Origin: Tachypleus tridentatus
Lineage: Eukaryota > Arthropoda > Merostomata > Xiphosura > Limulidae
Assembly: GCF_004210375.1 (NCBI RefSeq)
Contig: NC_134831.1
Span: forward strand, 1,302,001-1,366,000
Direction of reading: 5' to 3'
Length of the DNA: 64,000 nucleotides
The position numbers and the translations under genes were made by a program. Positions 34,385-48,400 of the stretch are shown one piece after another (positions within the stretch are counted from its first letter, which is position 1; each line of letters opens with the position of its first letter). Below the pieces are notes generated by a model. The model did not search any database. It saw only the letters and a program-made list of their open reading frames with translations, and had not been told where the DNA came from.

Positions 34385-34880
34385 ATGTATTTTGATGCAA
34401 AATATACTACATCTACTACACTTGAAGGGTCCCAACAATTTAAGGATCTTGATGTAAAATGTATTACATCTTCACCAGAAGGGTTCCAACAGTTTAAGAA
34501 TCTTGATGTAAGATGTATTACATCTTCACCTGAAGGGTTCCAACAGTTTAAGAATTTTGAAGCAAGATGTACTTTACTTCTACACCTGAAGGGTCCCAAT
34601 AGTTTAAGGATCTTGATCTAAGATGTATTACATCTTCACCTGAAGGGTTCCAACAGTTTAAGAATCTTGATGTAAGATGTATTATATCTTCATCTGAAGA
34701 GTTCCAACAGTTTAAGGATTTTGAAGGAAGAGGTATTACATCTACACTTGAAAGGTCCCAACAGTTTAAGGATCTTGATGTAAAATGTACTACATCTTCA
34801 CCTGAAGGATCCCAAAAGTTTAAGGATCTTGATATAAGATGTATTACATTTACACCTCAAGGGTCCCAACAGTTTAAAGA
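34385..34880. repeat. Minisatellite, about 54-bp unit, about 9 copies
   Basis: The unit contains CTTGATGTAAGATGTATTAC, then ATCTTCACCTGAAGGGTTCC and AACAGTTTAAGAAT. Copies differ by a few substitutions. The period is a multiple of three, so it leaves open frames on both strands that are not evidence of a gene. Confidence 0.9.
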
Positions 34881-35106
34881 TTTTAAGAAAGAATTTTGGT
34901 TCTCATATGTACAACTGTACTTAACTCTTTTAAATCTATCTACAGACTGTAGGGCTTAACTCGCTTTGCACTCTTTATATATGAAGAAAAATACTGGGTC
35001 TGATGAAAATGTATGTAAATTTATTTTCCTCTATGTTTTCCAAAAATACAGCAATTTTGCTCTTGCCTTTCAAATTTAATATGGATATAATGTGTTTTTT
35101 TTTTTC

Positions 35107-35107
35107 A

Positions 35108-35139
<32 letters not shown>

Positions 35140-35141
35140 AT
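35107..35141. repeat. (CT)n(GT)n microsatellite
   Basis: A CT run followed by a short TG run, just before the 33-bp CCAAT array. Confidence 0.9.
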
Positions 35142-35261
35142 ATTTCATTGTAAGTAAGGCAATTTAGTTCACATCATGTTAATATCACACAGAAGTGTCC
35201 ACTAATGTAAAGTTTTGTGTTGGTCTTAACTTTAAGTTGTGACCAAGCAGAAGTAGTGTTA

Positions 35262-35640
35262 GCTTGACGTTATGATTGGTCACATGTAATATTCGTTTTA
35301 GGTTATGATTGGTCACACGTAATATTCGTTTTAGGTTGTGATTGGTCACATGTAATATTCGTTTTAGGTTGTGATTGGTCACACGTAATATTCGTTTTAG
35401 GTTGTGATTGGTCACACGTAATATTCGTTTTAGGTTGTGATTGGTCACACGTAATATTCGTTTTAGGTTGTGATTGGTCACATGTAATATTCGTTTTAGG
35501 TTGTGATTGGTCACACGTAATATTCGTTTTAGGTTGTGATTGGTCACACATAATATTCGTTTTAGGTTATGATTGGTCACTTGTAATATTAGTTTTAGGT
35601 TATGATTGGTCATATGTAATATTAGTTTGAGATTGTGGCT
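35262..35640. repeat. Minisatellite, 33-bp unit, 11 copies, each with a CCAAT box
   Basis: TGATTGG recurs at 35273, 35306, 35339, 35372, 35405, 35438, 35471, 35504, 35537, 35570 and 35603, exactly 33 bases apart. Most units contain the inverted repeat GTGATTGGTCAC; on the minus strand this reads GTGACCAATCAC, a good match to the NF-Y (CCAAT) consensus. Open frames here are by-products of the period. Confidence 0.92.
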
Positions 35641-37290
35641 GGGCACATACCTGTAACAACAGGTCATCAGCCTGAATTTTCTGTATACATAAAAATCACA
35701 TAGATTAATAAAGTAAGGACAAAAATATTTTTAATATTTATATATTATATACAACATTGACATAAAAAGTTCACATCAGACATAGATAACAACTGATTAG
35801 AAACTCTTGCAATATCACTTCCATAATAAAAAGTACACTGATTATGTATGATGAATCAAATCACTTTAGAAGGCACTACTGTCATAATGAAGTTCTGTTT
35901 GCCATTAACATATATGAACAATGTTTACCTTTATGTATGATCACCTAACAGGTCAAATCTATAAAACGTTTATAACCACTAAGGCTGGCATGGACAAAAT
36001 CGTATACAATCTACAAACGTTGAACAATTTGTTTACTTACATTTCAAAAAATTAGACAATTTCAGTTTATTCTACTTTTATGCATTTCCAAAATCAGATT
36101 GTCAAATAAACATAGAAACTTCAATTTTTATTTAAAAAAATTTAGTGTTGACCAATAACATTTATAAATTCCTAGTTATGAGATTTTAATCATGTGCAAA
36201 CATGCTTAAAACAATTTCACTGAAAATACTGTTTGGGAAAACAGCAACTACTTAAAGTAACAAGTAAAACTTTCTGACCTGCTAGTCTTGTTTGAGATCA
36301 ATAACAGCCATTAACTTATTAATTAATTTATTCATCTAATTTTATTATCATAAATATATTCTTCCAGTTCAAATCTTTTTGTGGCACAAATTTTTAAGTT
36401 TTAGATTTTTTAATACCAAATTCCTACTGCATCACAAACCATACTTAAGGAACGAGTTGTATTTCTCTACTGTAAACAATGAATATTATCTCATTAATTA
36501 CTTTATTTTTTATCACAAATACATATCTTTATAACTAAACATCAGTTCTTAACACTTGATTTTATTCTGTCATTAAGTAAATCATCTTCAATCTTGAGCA
36601 CACAATAACACACTGATAATTAAGCAGTAATAAACTGTTTATCTTGTAAGTTTTTCTGCTAATCCAACATCATGAGTACTTTTCTAATATATGGACTACT
36701 TGAATAAAACATCGTGTATACTCCACACAATGTTACTCTGACAGTTAAACATCCACTGAGGAGTTCTACAATGAAAAACACTTTTCTTTCCATCTTTCTT
36801 TTTTTCTTATCTAAAAAAATCAACTATTTCTCCCTCTCTATGAAACAAACACCAAACACAATCTTTCAAGTTTTTTTTAAGCAAAAACATATAGAAATTA
36901 ACAACTTTTACTTGGCAAATATTTCCTGTTTCTTACAATAACAAACACAGAATTAGAGATTAAATATATTAACAGACTTTTTTTTACAATTGTTCGACTT
37001 TAAGATTTATTTGGTATGAGCTTTCGATGCTAGTTATTATATGAATAAACCATAAAGTTAAATAATGTCTAGAAAATGTCTGTCAATGTATTTTATTTAT
37101 CATATATAACCCTTCATATGTTTTGTTAAACAGAAACTCTTTAATTTCCCATTGCTTACAATACATTATCTTACATAATGTGCAACTTACAATATTCAAT
37201 TTTTGATAATGGACTTCAATTTGTTTTTTGCCATATTCATACAAAGCTGCTCAAAGTCTATATGGACTAGCTATCCATAAGAGAAAGGTT

Positions 37291-37560
37291 TGTTTGTTTG
37301 TTATGGATATCTCACAAAGCTATGTGAGGACTAGCTGTCCCTTATTTAGCAGTAAAAGACTAGAGAGAGAAGGTAACTAGTCATCACCACCCACTACCAG
37401 CTCTTGGGCTACTATTTTTGCCAATGAATAGTGGAATCGACTGTCACACTATTATGCACCTACGACTGAAAGGGGAACATGTTCGGTGTGATGGGGATGC
37501 AAACCCATGACCCAAATATTGTGAATCAGCCACCCCAATCACCTATCCATGCTGGGCCCA
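37291..37560 (-). mobile_element. SINE-A, CpG-decayed copy
   Basis: Reverse copy with most CG sites changed to TG or CA, ending CACCTATCCATGCTGGGCCC. Confidence 0.8.
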
Positions 37561-40500
37561 AGAGTGAAGGAAGTCTGTGACCTAACCATCATTCTTACAA
37601 CAATGCATTAACAGCTCCAAAATGTAGTGTGATTGTTGTATTTAATTTTGGCAATAGTGGGTGTCAGCCAACCATGGGACCACATATCTTCTTTCATAAT
37701 GTATATAAATACTTCTTAAACCTTGATATATAAACCACCATTACTTCTTTTTTACTTCAATATTAACTTTTAGTTATAAATGTTGGAGCAATACAAGTGA
37801 TATTAATTCAACTTAACTATAGGACAAGATAAGCTAAATTACTGCAGCAAGTGAATTAAACATATATAATCATACATTAACTACTATTTTATCACATTAT
37901 AAAATATCATAATAATGACTATAATTATAAAAATAATTATTTAGAAAGACTAAATACCTTAGAGAATAAACAAATAACATACAGATGTAAAAAATACATA
38001 AAGGTCCTCTTTAAAGCTAATTTATGCTAAGGTACCACACTAATACCTTCTTACATCAAATTATAGGCTCAACAAAGACTAGTTGTTTATAGATGTACTA
38101 ATATAAAAAGAACCAACTTTTCAGAATATTGCAAGATACAAAATGTCTGCAACTTAGTTGATCCACAGTATGTGGGTGTTTTATCTATTTTATTGCAAAG
38201 TACACCTCTTTTGTATAAAAACTTCCTATATTTCTTTCTTCAATAAAGAATAGAGCTATTTTACAGTATATTACTAATTAAACTGTTTTTGTGAATTCCA
38301 GAACATTATAAACCTGCAAATCACTATTGAATACCTTAACTAATTAAAGATGACAGTTAAACCAGGATAGAAATATACACATATAGGAAAGTTTTCATCC
38401 ATTCGGTGGCATTATTATCCTGTCAGTATCATTATATTTACATGCAACTTTAGTTCCATACTATAAGCATGCATGGACCATATAGCAATCTGTCATGTAC
38501 CAAGCATAAAAAATAACAGGCCACTCACAAATTGGTCAGTTGATAATAGTTTCAACATGAAGGACCCAGACCTTCAATTTAAATTAAATCATATCCAAAT
38601 GTAAGGTGCTGACAGTAGAACAAAAAAGCCTCCCAAAAAATGTCCTTCAGTTTTTAAAGAGGAAGTTATGGAAACTGAAATTGGTATGTACATACCTAAA
38701 AGTAGAACTCAGGGGAGCTTATAATGCACCCAGAACAAAGAAAACTTTTTTTAGATGAACAATTATACATTAGGCACAGTTTCAAAGTGAGATAAACTGA
38801 CATGTACCTGTCACAAAATATTATAACACAAATGAACTGGTCTTCTCTTATTCAAGTTGCTATTTAATATAGCCCCCTCTCTTTCTCCCTCCTCCCCTCA
38901 GAAGAAGAACAATTAAACTTACAACAATTTAGTTTTAAATCATTACATATTCATAACATTTTCTAAAGGAGGATCTCTCAATGTTAAAATTTTCTGTATA
39001 GAATCATTTATTTAGGAAAACATGAAAATTGTCTCTCCTCTAGAGACAAAATCAGACAGTTGTAGAGGAAAAATCAAATAAAAACTAAAAGTGTATTAAA
39101 AACTTTGCATTTGAATTTATTCTCTGTGTATCTTTGTAATTCATAAAACTATTTATTTCATTTTTAGTTACAATTTTTTTTTAAATTTAATGTTATATTT
39201 TCCAACTTATGATTTAAGGGATTTAAGTAGCATCAAAGCCAGTATTGGTAGAATGCAAACAGCTTCAGTAGGTAGTTTGGAAAGTGGACAGTGTTTCACA
39301 ACTGATAAACAAGCAACTCAGGTAACCCAAAAAGTCATTCTGCTTTCAAACCGAGCACGTTATCCGTTTGGTTCTTCAGCATTCTTTTGATCTGTACTAG
39401 TCAAATATGTCTCTCATGAGTATCCAGAATTAATTCTTAATAGTTAGTAATAATTATGTGATTAAATCATCTGTTTGAATTACAAATCATCAGAAAGATT
39501 TTGATGTCCAACTAAAAATATATGCGTATTCAATTCATACTAAGTACGTAGTCTTAAGTTACCTTCAGTGACACTAAATTCCAAAAGCATTTTCAAAAGA
39601 TGGAATTTTTAGAAGAGTAACCCTAAAATAAAGTGTTGCTAAAGTATGGTATGGATGACCAACATTCACTGCTTACCAATGAAAAACTCTCCCTGAATAT
39701 TATAAGAAATCTTAATAGAATAAGGAAACCACATTCATTTCTTTGTTTTTCATTTAAAAAATTGAAATTTCATGCTGATCATAAGGAAACTTTTTTAATA
39801 CCAAAATGTTAAAGAACAATAAAATTCACTTTTGTGAAATTAAAGTATTTTGAAATCTTCCAAAAACTGTATTTCAAACTTCCAAAGTAATTAATGATAA
39901 ATGTCACCAAGCTATATCTTGAAGTGCAAAACACTCATTGTGACAAATAAGGTTGGTGGTCACTTAGTAAGATATGCTCAAAACAGGTCTTTAACATGAC
40001 TGAAGTTTAAGCTACTGTAATATATGTACACTTTCCTCAACAATTCCTAATATCTATTATCACGTGATATTCTTAACAAATTAAGTATCCACAGTATAAA
40101 AAATACATGACAAAGAAAATAAATCTTTAATCTATTTCATGGTTAAGGGATAAGCTTGAGGTTTGCTTTTCTTTTTTCATTAAAATATTTCATACTGTGA
40201 TCAATATATACATTCCCAAATATACACATAAAAATTATCACACCAAACTGTTAGATGATATTTTTAAATATCCACATAACAGTATGAATTTGGATATACT
40301 TCCTACCTGTCAGAACTAGTTCATCACCTCTGTACTATAGTTAGAAAATTAGCTTGTACAGTAAAAACTAAAATCAACAGAACTTCAGGAGAAAAACAGC
40401 CATTCAAGATTTCCTTACAAAAATGAATGCTAACTCTATCAAAAATTAATCACACTGAGAAATTTATTTATAAGCAGCTCCCAGAAACATATCACAACTA

Positions 40501-40607
40501 ATAAAGATAAAAATACCTCAACATTGAATAAGGAAAACAAAAAAAAACAATCATCCAAAGCAAAATTATAAAAGTCAAAGCTGGCAAATAAATTTTTATT
40601 TCTAAAG

Positions 40608-40628
40608 ATATATATATATATATATATA
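40608..40628. repeat. (TA)n microsatellite
   Basis: Uninterrupted TA dinucleotides. Confidence 0.9.
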
Positions 40629-41013
40629 CTGTTCTGTGCAGAAACTAATAAAGTTTCATAAAAAAATGAATGTTTTCAGAACATGGTGAGAGTGGGGTAT
40701 AATACTAATTACCAACCAAGCTGGAATAATGGACAGTTTATGAGCTCTAAATCATCAAATCACTAATCACAAGCTAAAGCTGTGTAAGCATAGTCCGTTT
40801 ACATGATACTTATTTCTAAACCACCAAACTTGCATTAGGCATTTTTATTTACAGATACTGTTGAAGTACGCTTGATTAATTACCTGTAAAAGGAGTAAAT
40901 AAAGGTTGTCTTATTATCAGTGATTCATTTCTAAACTATCACACCTACATTAATAGTGTTGATGTTTAGAATATGATGTGAATAATGTTAGTTATAAGTA
41001 AGAATTTAAGATA

Positions 41014-41068
41014 GGTGATTACTATATGTCTCTAAAGATAGGTGATTACTATATGTCTCTAAAGTAAC
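41014..41068. repeat. 27-bp direct duplication
   Basis: GATAGGTGATTACTATATGT followed by CTCTAAA occurs twice in a row. Confidence 0.8.
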
Positions 41069-42331
41069 AAGTTTTGGATTCTCAATTTAAAAGGTGCTAT
41101 TGAGCACCAGCAAGTCTCAAGACCTTATGGTTTTTTTCAAAACATTTGTTTTAACAATGTACATAATTCAACTTTGTGTTCAAAGCATTAATAAACACTA
41201 TTAATCACAAGCAAAAGCTATGCAAACACAGTTTATTCATAAACTAGTTAACTTGTGATTCAGATTCCCATACAGCTTAATTTTGCTAATTTGTATATTA
41301 AAGATGAATCAATATAAATGTATTTCAATTATTAAAAAAGATCTTACCTTTGTTTTAATTCAAAGTATTGGAATATACAATGTGTGATTATAAGTAAGAG
41401 GTGAAGAAATGTACCTCATAACGAACAAGCAATCAGAAAAAAGAATGAAAATACATAACCTTAATTAGACAAAATAGTAGATTGCTTCTAATTAGCAACC
41501 AGCAATTAACTATTTAAAGTTTGTCATTTACTAGAAATGTTGTTTCACATTCATAACCAGAACACTAAATACAGAACTACATATATGCAACTAATCTTTT
41601 CCTGTGAATTCTTGCTGCATCTTTCCATATGGGAAGAATTCACAAATGTGTGTCACATGTTTACTTTCAAAATACAAAATTACAGAAACTATAAGACAAA
41701 CTTCTATACAAAATACTGCTACTTTGTAGGAACAATGCCAATGAAAAAAATCAACTACTGGAAATAATTTCTCAATGCAGAAACATCTAAAACTGCTGAT
41801 ACTAAACCTGGGTAAATTCTTACCAGTTTACTTTTTCAAAGTACACCAAATTTGTAATTTAATGGTGAATAACCTTACCACAAAAAAATAGATAATTATT
41901 ATAATTTTACATTTTCATAGTTATGACAAAAATTTGTGATAAATGCAAGTATGTGTTTTACAAAAATATCTGTCTTATCCCTCTACGTTTCAAGTTTTGT
42001 GCAAGGTCAGAGTAGAGCATAATTATAAAAACTGTGAACTGTTTTAAAATTACAACAACTGAAAATAATATTAATCTATGTTAAAAACAAAACAAAAAGT
42101 GTTGCTCTATTTCCACAATTTCTCCAATAACATATTATTCACTTATTCCAACTTTTATTAAATGCTGTGTTACAGGCAAAGTTATTCTGAAAAAAATCTA
42201 TTATTAGTTTTATTCATACTTAAGGTTTTCATATCTTGCCATCCTCTAGGTAACATAACTTCAATTATAATAGTTTTGTCAGTCATTTTACTGGCATATT
42301 CTAGCCAGGTTTTTCTTTTTTTTTTCCTTTA

Positions 42332-42447
42332 TTACGACTTCTCATCCTTATTGTCCGTCATCTCTAGAAACTGGGTGTAAACATCTCGAGTGCACTCACC
42401 CTTGTAGCTGAAGACAAACTTATAGTAACTGCCATCTGCACATATTG
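42332..42447 (-). CDS. WDR45B: WDR45B last coding exon
   Basis: Acceptor tttactgtag; encodes [37 protein letters not shown] and TAA at 42332-42334. The tail DNKDEKS is a little longer than the vertebrate end. An AATAAA on the minus strand at 42154-42159 is a possible polyadenylation signal. Confidence 0.93.
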
Positions 42448-45400
42448 CTACAGTAAATCCAAGAATAGACATCATTGAAACTTTATCATAATTAATTTTT
42501 CACAGAGAGAAAAAAAATGAAACCAACAAATACACTGGACTATAGCTGAATAAAATAAAAAAAAAACAAGTCACATTTTTGCAAAGCCTTTTAAAAGAAA
42601 GTAGAAAACATATTCTACCAATCTGTTTTATTAAATTATATATTTTCCTGAAATGTCTTCAAAAATTAGCAATGCAAAACAGTGCAAGAAAATAAACGTT
42701 TTCCATCACTACAATGATTTCAACTTGTAGAAGTGACCTAACTAAGTCTGAACACTAAACTTTGATAACAGAATTAGAAACGGGTGTAACACTATTTTCA
42801 CCTTAAGACACTTCTCATCAGATTCAAATCAGTGACGACTCATAAGCAGCTTCAAATGGTGTATAAAAATAACATATGCTGTAGGAGCTATTATATACTT
42901 TTTTTAGATTTGTTACAATTACAAATGCAAAAGAATGAACATTTAAGAGTGTAATATTAAGAAAAACAAGCAGACTTGATAAGTCTAGATTTCTCACCTA
43001 TTTCTTTAAAACTAAAATTTCAGCTAAAGATCTGAACAATGTTAATAAAAACCGTTAGTAAAGTACCTTAAAAACTTTAAAAATCATTGTAACAACAGAC
43101 CAATCAGGAGCTACATATACAGGTTTCATTAAACACACACACACACACATAGTAACATACTGTTTATTATACACACACACAAACACAATCATATCTTTCA
43201 CACAATGACTACTTTTAAATAACAATTAAGACAGAGAAGCACATTTAATAAAGGAATTTCTTAATTTACTAATTAACAGATCCATCTTTTAGTTTACTAT
43301 TATATGAAATGGTCTAAGCTTATAGCATGGAATTATTAAAGAAGGCAATAAATGATTGTTGCATAGCATTTTATTATCCATATTTTAAATAAAAACACTT
43401 TTTACCAAGATAAAAAACTACAGTGTTCTTCTACTGACTGTACCTAAAGCTGCAAAAAAACAATAGCACTGAAATGATCATAGACAGAAATATAGTTGTT
43501 TAGCTCATTGTCATATCATTGTGCTACTGAAACCTGACTAGCTTAGATACAATGCTCGTTTCACTTGATTTTATCCAAATGGAACTCGCTGCAAAATAAT
43601 GATACTGGACAACTGCTTCTGAACATTCTGTCTTCTTTATATCATTCATGTTTTAAAACAATTACAAGTTTAGCTTTATTTACTCAAAAAGCAATGCATG
43701 TTTACTTGTACTATGGTGGACCACTTTCTCAAGAGCAGTATTGATAAGAATTATCTGATGCTCTGGATAAACTTATGTCCATCTTGTTTCTCACATTTGA
43801 ATAAAAATAACTGATCCAAATGTCAGCAAGTAGATAAGCACATTGCTAGTACATACAACTTTAGTGCTGTTTTTGTAAGTTATTAGAGAAAAACCTTTTG
43901 TACACGAGTTGAATGTAAAAATATGTTAATAAATTTACTCATAATTTGACATTAGCATTAAAAGTCATTCATTTTCATTTAGATTACACATGATATAACA
44001 GGCCTAACACTCGTGCTAGTGCCCTGGTAGTAGAATAGTTAACACATGATATAACAGGCCTAACACTCCTCCTAGTGCCCTGGTAGTAAAATACTTAATA
44101 CATGATATAACAGGCCTAACACTTGTGCTAGTACTCTGGTAGTAGAATAGTGTAACACGATATAACAGGCCTAACACTCGTGCTGGTGCCCTGGTAGTAG
44201 AAAAGTTAACACTTGATATAACAGGCCTAACACTCGTGCTGGTGTCCTAGTAGTAGAATACTTGTAGGTTTCTCTAAATTTGTTTTGACCAACCAATCTT
44301 CCAGAAAAGGTTGTCCTGAAAAGTCTTCAAGAAGTTGGAAGTTCTGAATTATCACATGAAAAAAACATTTTTAATCACTACAATAGTTTCAGCTTCTAGG
44401 ACTAATGTAACTCACAGTACAATAAATATGAATGCTAATTTTTAAAGTAAAAAGAGTTGTAACACTAGTTTAACCTAAAACAAGACACTCAAAAGGCATT
44501 ACAACAGTGTAATTGTTTTATGATAATGGTCTTAAGCTGATATCCTGTTTGTACTGAAAACCACTCTAAGATCTTTACATGGGTGAACTCTCATGATATT
44601 AGTTGTCCTCTTTGTTAGATGGATATCAAGTACACTGTTCTGCATTCATAGACTAACATGTTGGCTCCTAAGCCTATTTTTTCAATACTTTCCAGGGTCC
44701 CACTAGCCATTTTACAATTAGTTTTTTTCAGGAAGAGTATATATGTAGCTATTGCATCCCTGCCAAAATTGGCCCTTTAAAAAGAAAATAAAGCACAACT
44801 CACCAGCAGGACTTACTGGAATATTATCATGACCCACTGTGGGTCGTATGGGAGTCAATGAGTTAAAGAAACCTTAAATACTTATTTGTTTTCTGTTTGA
44901 TAAAAATATTTGGCACACAGAAACGAGACCTACCAATTACAGAATTAGGATCAGCACCAAAGGCACAGATGCAGTGTGCACCACTGGGTACTTGGAAACG
45001 GGAAAAACTCCAGTTGGATGAAAAGTATTTGGGAAGAAAAGTTGCAGATGCTAAACTATGAAATAAATAACACATTAAGCCATATGTCCTATTAAAAAAC
45101 AGTACAATAACACATTAAACAGTATGACTCAAAAAGAGGATATAAAATGACATTAATCCATAAAACTCTAACCAAGCCGGTAAAATGTCAAAGAAACATT
45201 TTTAAAATTTACTGATGTTGATATGAAAAATTATTTACAAAAGTTTTGTTAGAAGTATTACTGATTTCCAAATTGGTATTTAAAACATGATGTGAAATAC
45301 TATAAAGTTATTTAATAATAATAATACAGCAAGGACGCATTCTGCAAGCAGAGGACCTTGAAATTGAGGATTCAGCTTTGACAAAATAATTGCTATTAGT

Positions 45401-48400
45401 CAATGAACAAAACTGCTGAAACATGTTGTTTGTTAATTAAATTTAAAAATACTAAAAATGATCAGAAGTCATCAGTTATTTATTACTTACAATACATACA
45501 GTATCAATCCAACTTTAAATTTACCATAACTATATATTATATAATTAGATGTTTCATTTACAACAGACTAAACTAAAAACATTTATAATAATTATTTTAT
45601 AAATAAAATTTATTATACTAAAAAAAAACCTAAAAATGTAAGTTAAACTTAGCATAATACTAGAACTCTAGTTTAGCATCACTAACAATTCAATTTGAAT
45701 GCCAATGGCCAAGAAAACACAGAAGAGCCAGTACTGAAAAATGGCCAACAGATATAAGAACATTAAGGGAGAGAAATTAAATAATATTTTATTTTCTCAG
45801 TGTTGGTTCAATGCTGCTATGCTTTCTTCAATAGCTTTATATCATCTAGATTCACAATTTTTCAGTTAAATAACAGATATATTGAAGAAGTAGGTTGCAG
45901 TGTAGAAGAAGAATTTATACCCTTCTAAACACAATTGTTTTAAATTCTTCATTAGGTTAAGGGCAGATGAATGTTATGTTCTTGACTTTTCTAAATAACA
46001 CATGATTAACAGCTATAGGCTACAGTGAGGAACTATAAACTACCTAGACTGTTTATTCTTTTTGGAATCTTCTACAGCAAATATGTGCACTGTTCCATGA
46101 TCACTAGATACACAGAGAAGGGATGAGACATGGTTGAAGCTGATACTGTTAAAAAGAAAAACATATGACAAGTCTGGTACACTGTTAATAATAAATCTAG
46201 TAATGGTTTTTTATTGTATAAAAATAAAAATTCAAACATTATTAAAAAGGTATTAAAATTTTCAAAAATTTGGAAATGTGATAACAGTTTCTATGATTGA
46301 CTTAAATTACAAAAGAAAAAAGTATTTTCTGTAATGAAAGCAAAGATACTTACTACACAACTTTATTCTAATGTAAGTTATTGGAAATCAAATTAACAAT
46401 AGAAACATCACCAATAGTTCCACTGTTTCCAAAAATCAACACTCACCTACACTACATTGTTGATGTTTCAAATTAAAAAGTAAGAGAAGTACCATAAAAC
46501 AGTTTTGTAGGCTTATATTCCAAGGTAAAAAACAGGAGTTACTATTACACATAACATTTTATATCTTACTATTAATAAAGACATTGGGTTGTCTCCACAC
46601 TAACCATATCTTTATCTAAGAACAATGTAGAACCTTGTACAGTAGAGGTTATGTAAGATGAGTCCATGACTTAATTGAGATGTTACCACATTAACCATAT
46701 CTTTATCTAAGAACAATGTAGAACTTTGTACAGTGGAGGTTATGTAAGATGAGTCCATGACTTCATTATATGTGTTACCACACTAACGATATCTTTATCT
46801 GAAAACAATGTAGAACCTTATACAGTAGAGGTTATGCAAGATGAATCCATGACTTCATTGGAGATGATACCACACTAACTATATCTTTATTTAAGAACAA
46901 TGTAGAACTTTGTACAGTGGAGGTTATGTAAGATGAGTCCATGACTTCATTATATGTGTTACCACACTAACCATATCTTTATCTGAAAACAATGTAGAAC
47001 CTTATACAGTAGAGGTTATGCAAGATGAATCCATGACTTCATTGGAGATGCTACCACACTAACTATATCTTTATTTAAGAACAATGTAGAACTTTGTACA
47101 CTAGAGGTTATGTAAGATGAGTTCATGACTTCATTGGAAATGCCAACACACTAACTATATCTAAAAACAATGTAGAACCTTATACAGTAGAGGTTATGCA
47201 AGATGAATCCATGACTTCATTGGAGATGCTCCACACTAACTATATCTTTATCTAAGAACAATGTAGAACTTTGTACAGTAGAGGTTATGTAAGATGAGTT
47301 CATGACTTCATTGAGATGTCACCACACTAACCATATCTTTATCTAAAAACAATGTTCACAGACCATTATTAAAAGTTTATGCACAGTTGAATCTCTCTTA
47401 GCTGAATCATTCTTTGATACTTTCCTTCTATTTCCATTTAATATTTCTTTCTTGTGTCCACCGTTTCTTTTATTATATGAAATTTTCACATCTGATAACT
47501 ATGTGATATAGAATTGGAACACAGTAACTTTGATTCACTGCTCAGCTTGACCATTCTCTCAATCCAGCCACCACAATAACACCTTATGTAATGTGTAATA
47601 CATTTAACATTTTTCTCATTATAATCACTCATATAATTTACAGTCTGTATTTAGACATCCTTGGTGGTTTTATTTCTCTAACATACAAATACCTGCTTTG
47701 TATATAAATGAAGTGAGGACTAGTCTATTCTATAGGTAGATTATTCTAATATTTTATCCAGTGACTGACATACAATATACACAATTCTTCATATGAAAAA
47801 ACAAAAAGAAACTGCTATGGTTCTTATCCTAATTTCCACCAGGAATATTTTCATTATTGAGGAAAACGTGTGTAATGTGTGTGAAACCTGATTAAAAGTA
47901 AATGGTCCAATAGAATATTTAACATCTTCCTATGTATGTAATCACAATATTCAAATCTCTTCTAACGACATCTGCTTAAGAAGAAAAATGGGTCTTACAG
48001 TATTTTCCATGACTTTTATATTCCATAGTCTTTATTTCAATTGGTTCTCTTCTTACTCCACTGTATTCAGAATTAATACAATTGGAAAGGAAGTAAGTAT
48101 GGGCTTTGAAGGATTTCTTTGTGTGTATCAACTGCATATCTAAAAGTTTGTTTTTAAAACATATCCTAATTCTTTTATGTGCACAAATTCACTGAATATA
48201 TTATGGAAAACTTTACAAATAGAGGGAAGTTTTAGTTTGATTTGTTTTGGATTTTGTGCAAAGCTACATGAGGGCTATCTATGCTAGCCATACTTAATTT
48301 AGCAGTGTAAGACCAGAGAGAAAGCAACTAGTCATCACGGCCCATGGCCAACTTTTGGGCTACTCTTTTACCAACAAATAGAGGGACTGACCATCACATT

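Larger units (their letters stand above)
34881..42331. other. CpG-poor region downstream of WDR45B
   Basis: Besides the 33-bp array, microsatellites and one SINE-A, no coding signal on either strand. It may hold a long WDR45B 3' untranslated region or read-through transcript, which the CpG depletion would fit. Confidence 0.45.

Noticed and set aside
34381-34621. Repetitive reading frames on both strands
   Set aside because: Product of the 54-bp array.
35262-35640. CRISPR array
   Set aside because: Units are contiguous with no unique spacers, and the genome is eukaryotic.
35185-35667. Long repetitive reading frames (160 and 82 codons)
   Set aside because: They come from the 33-bp period (11 codons) and lack stops for that reason only.
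39190-39390. 66-codon reading frame
   Set aside because: No splice support or family resemblance; lies in CpG-poor noncoding DNA on the strand opposite to WDR45B.
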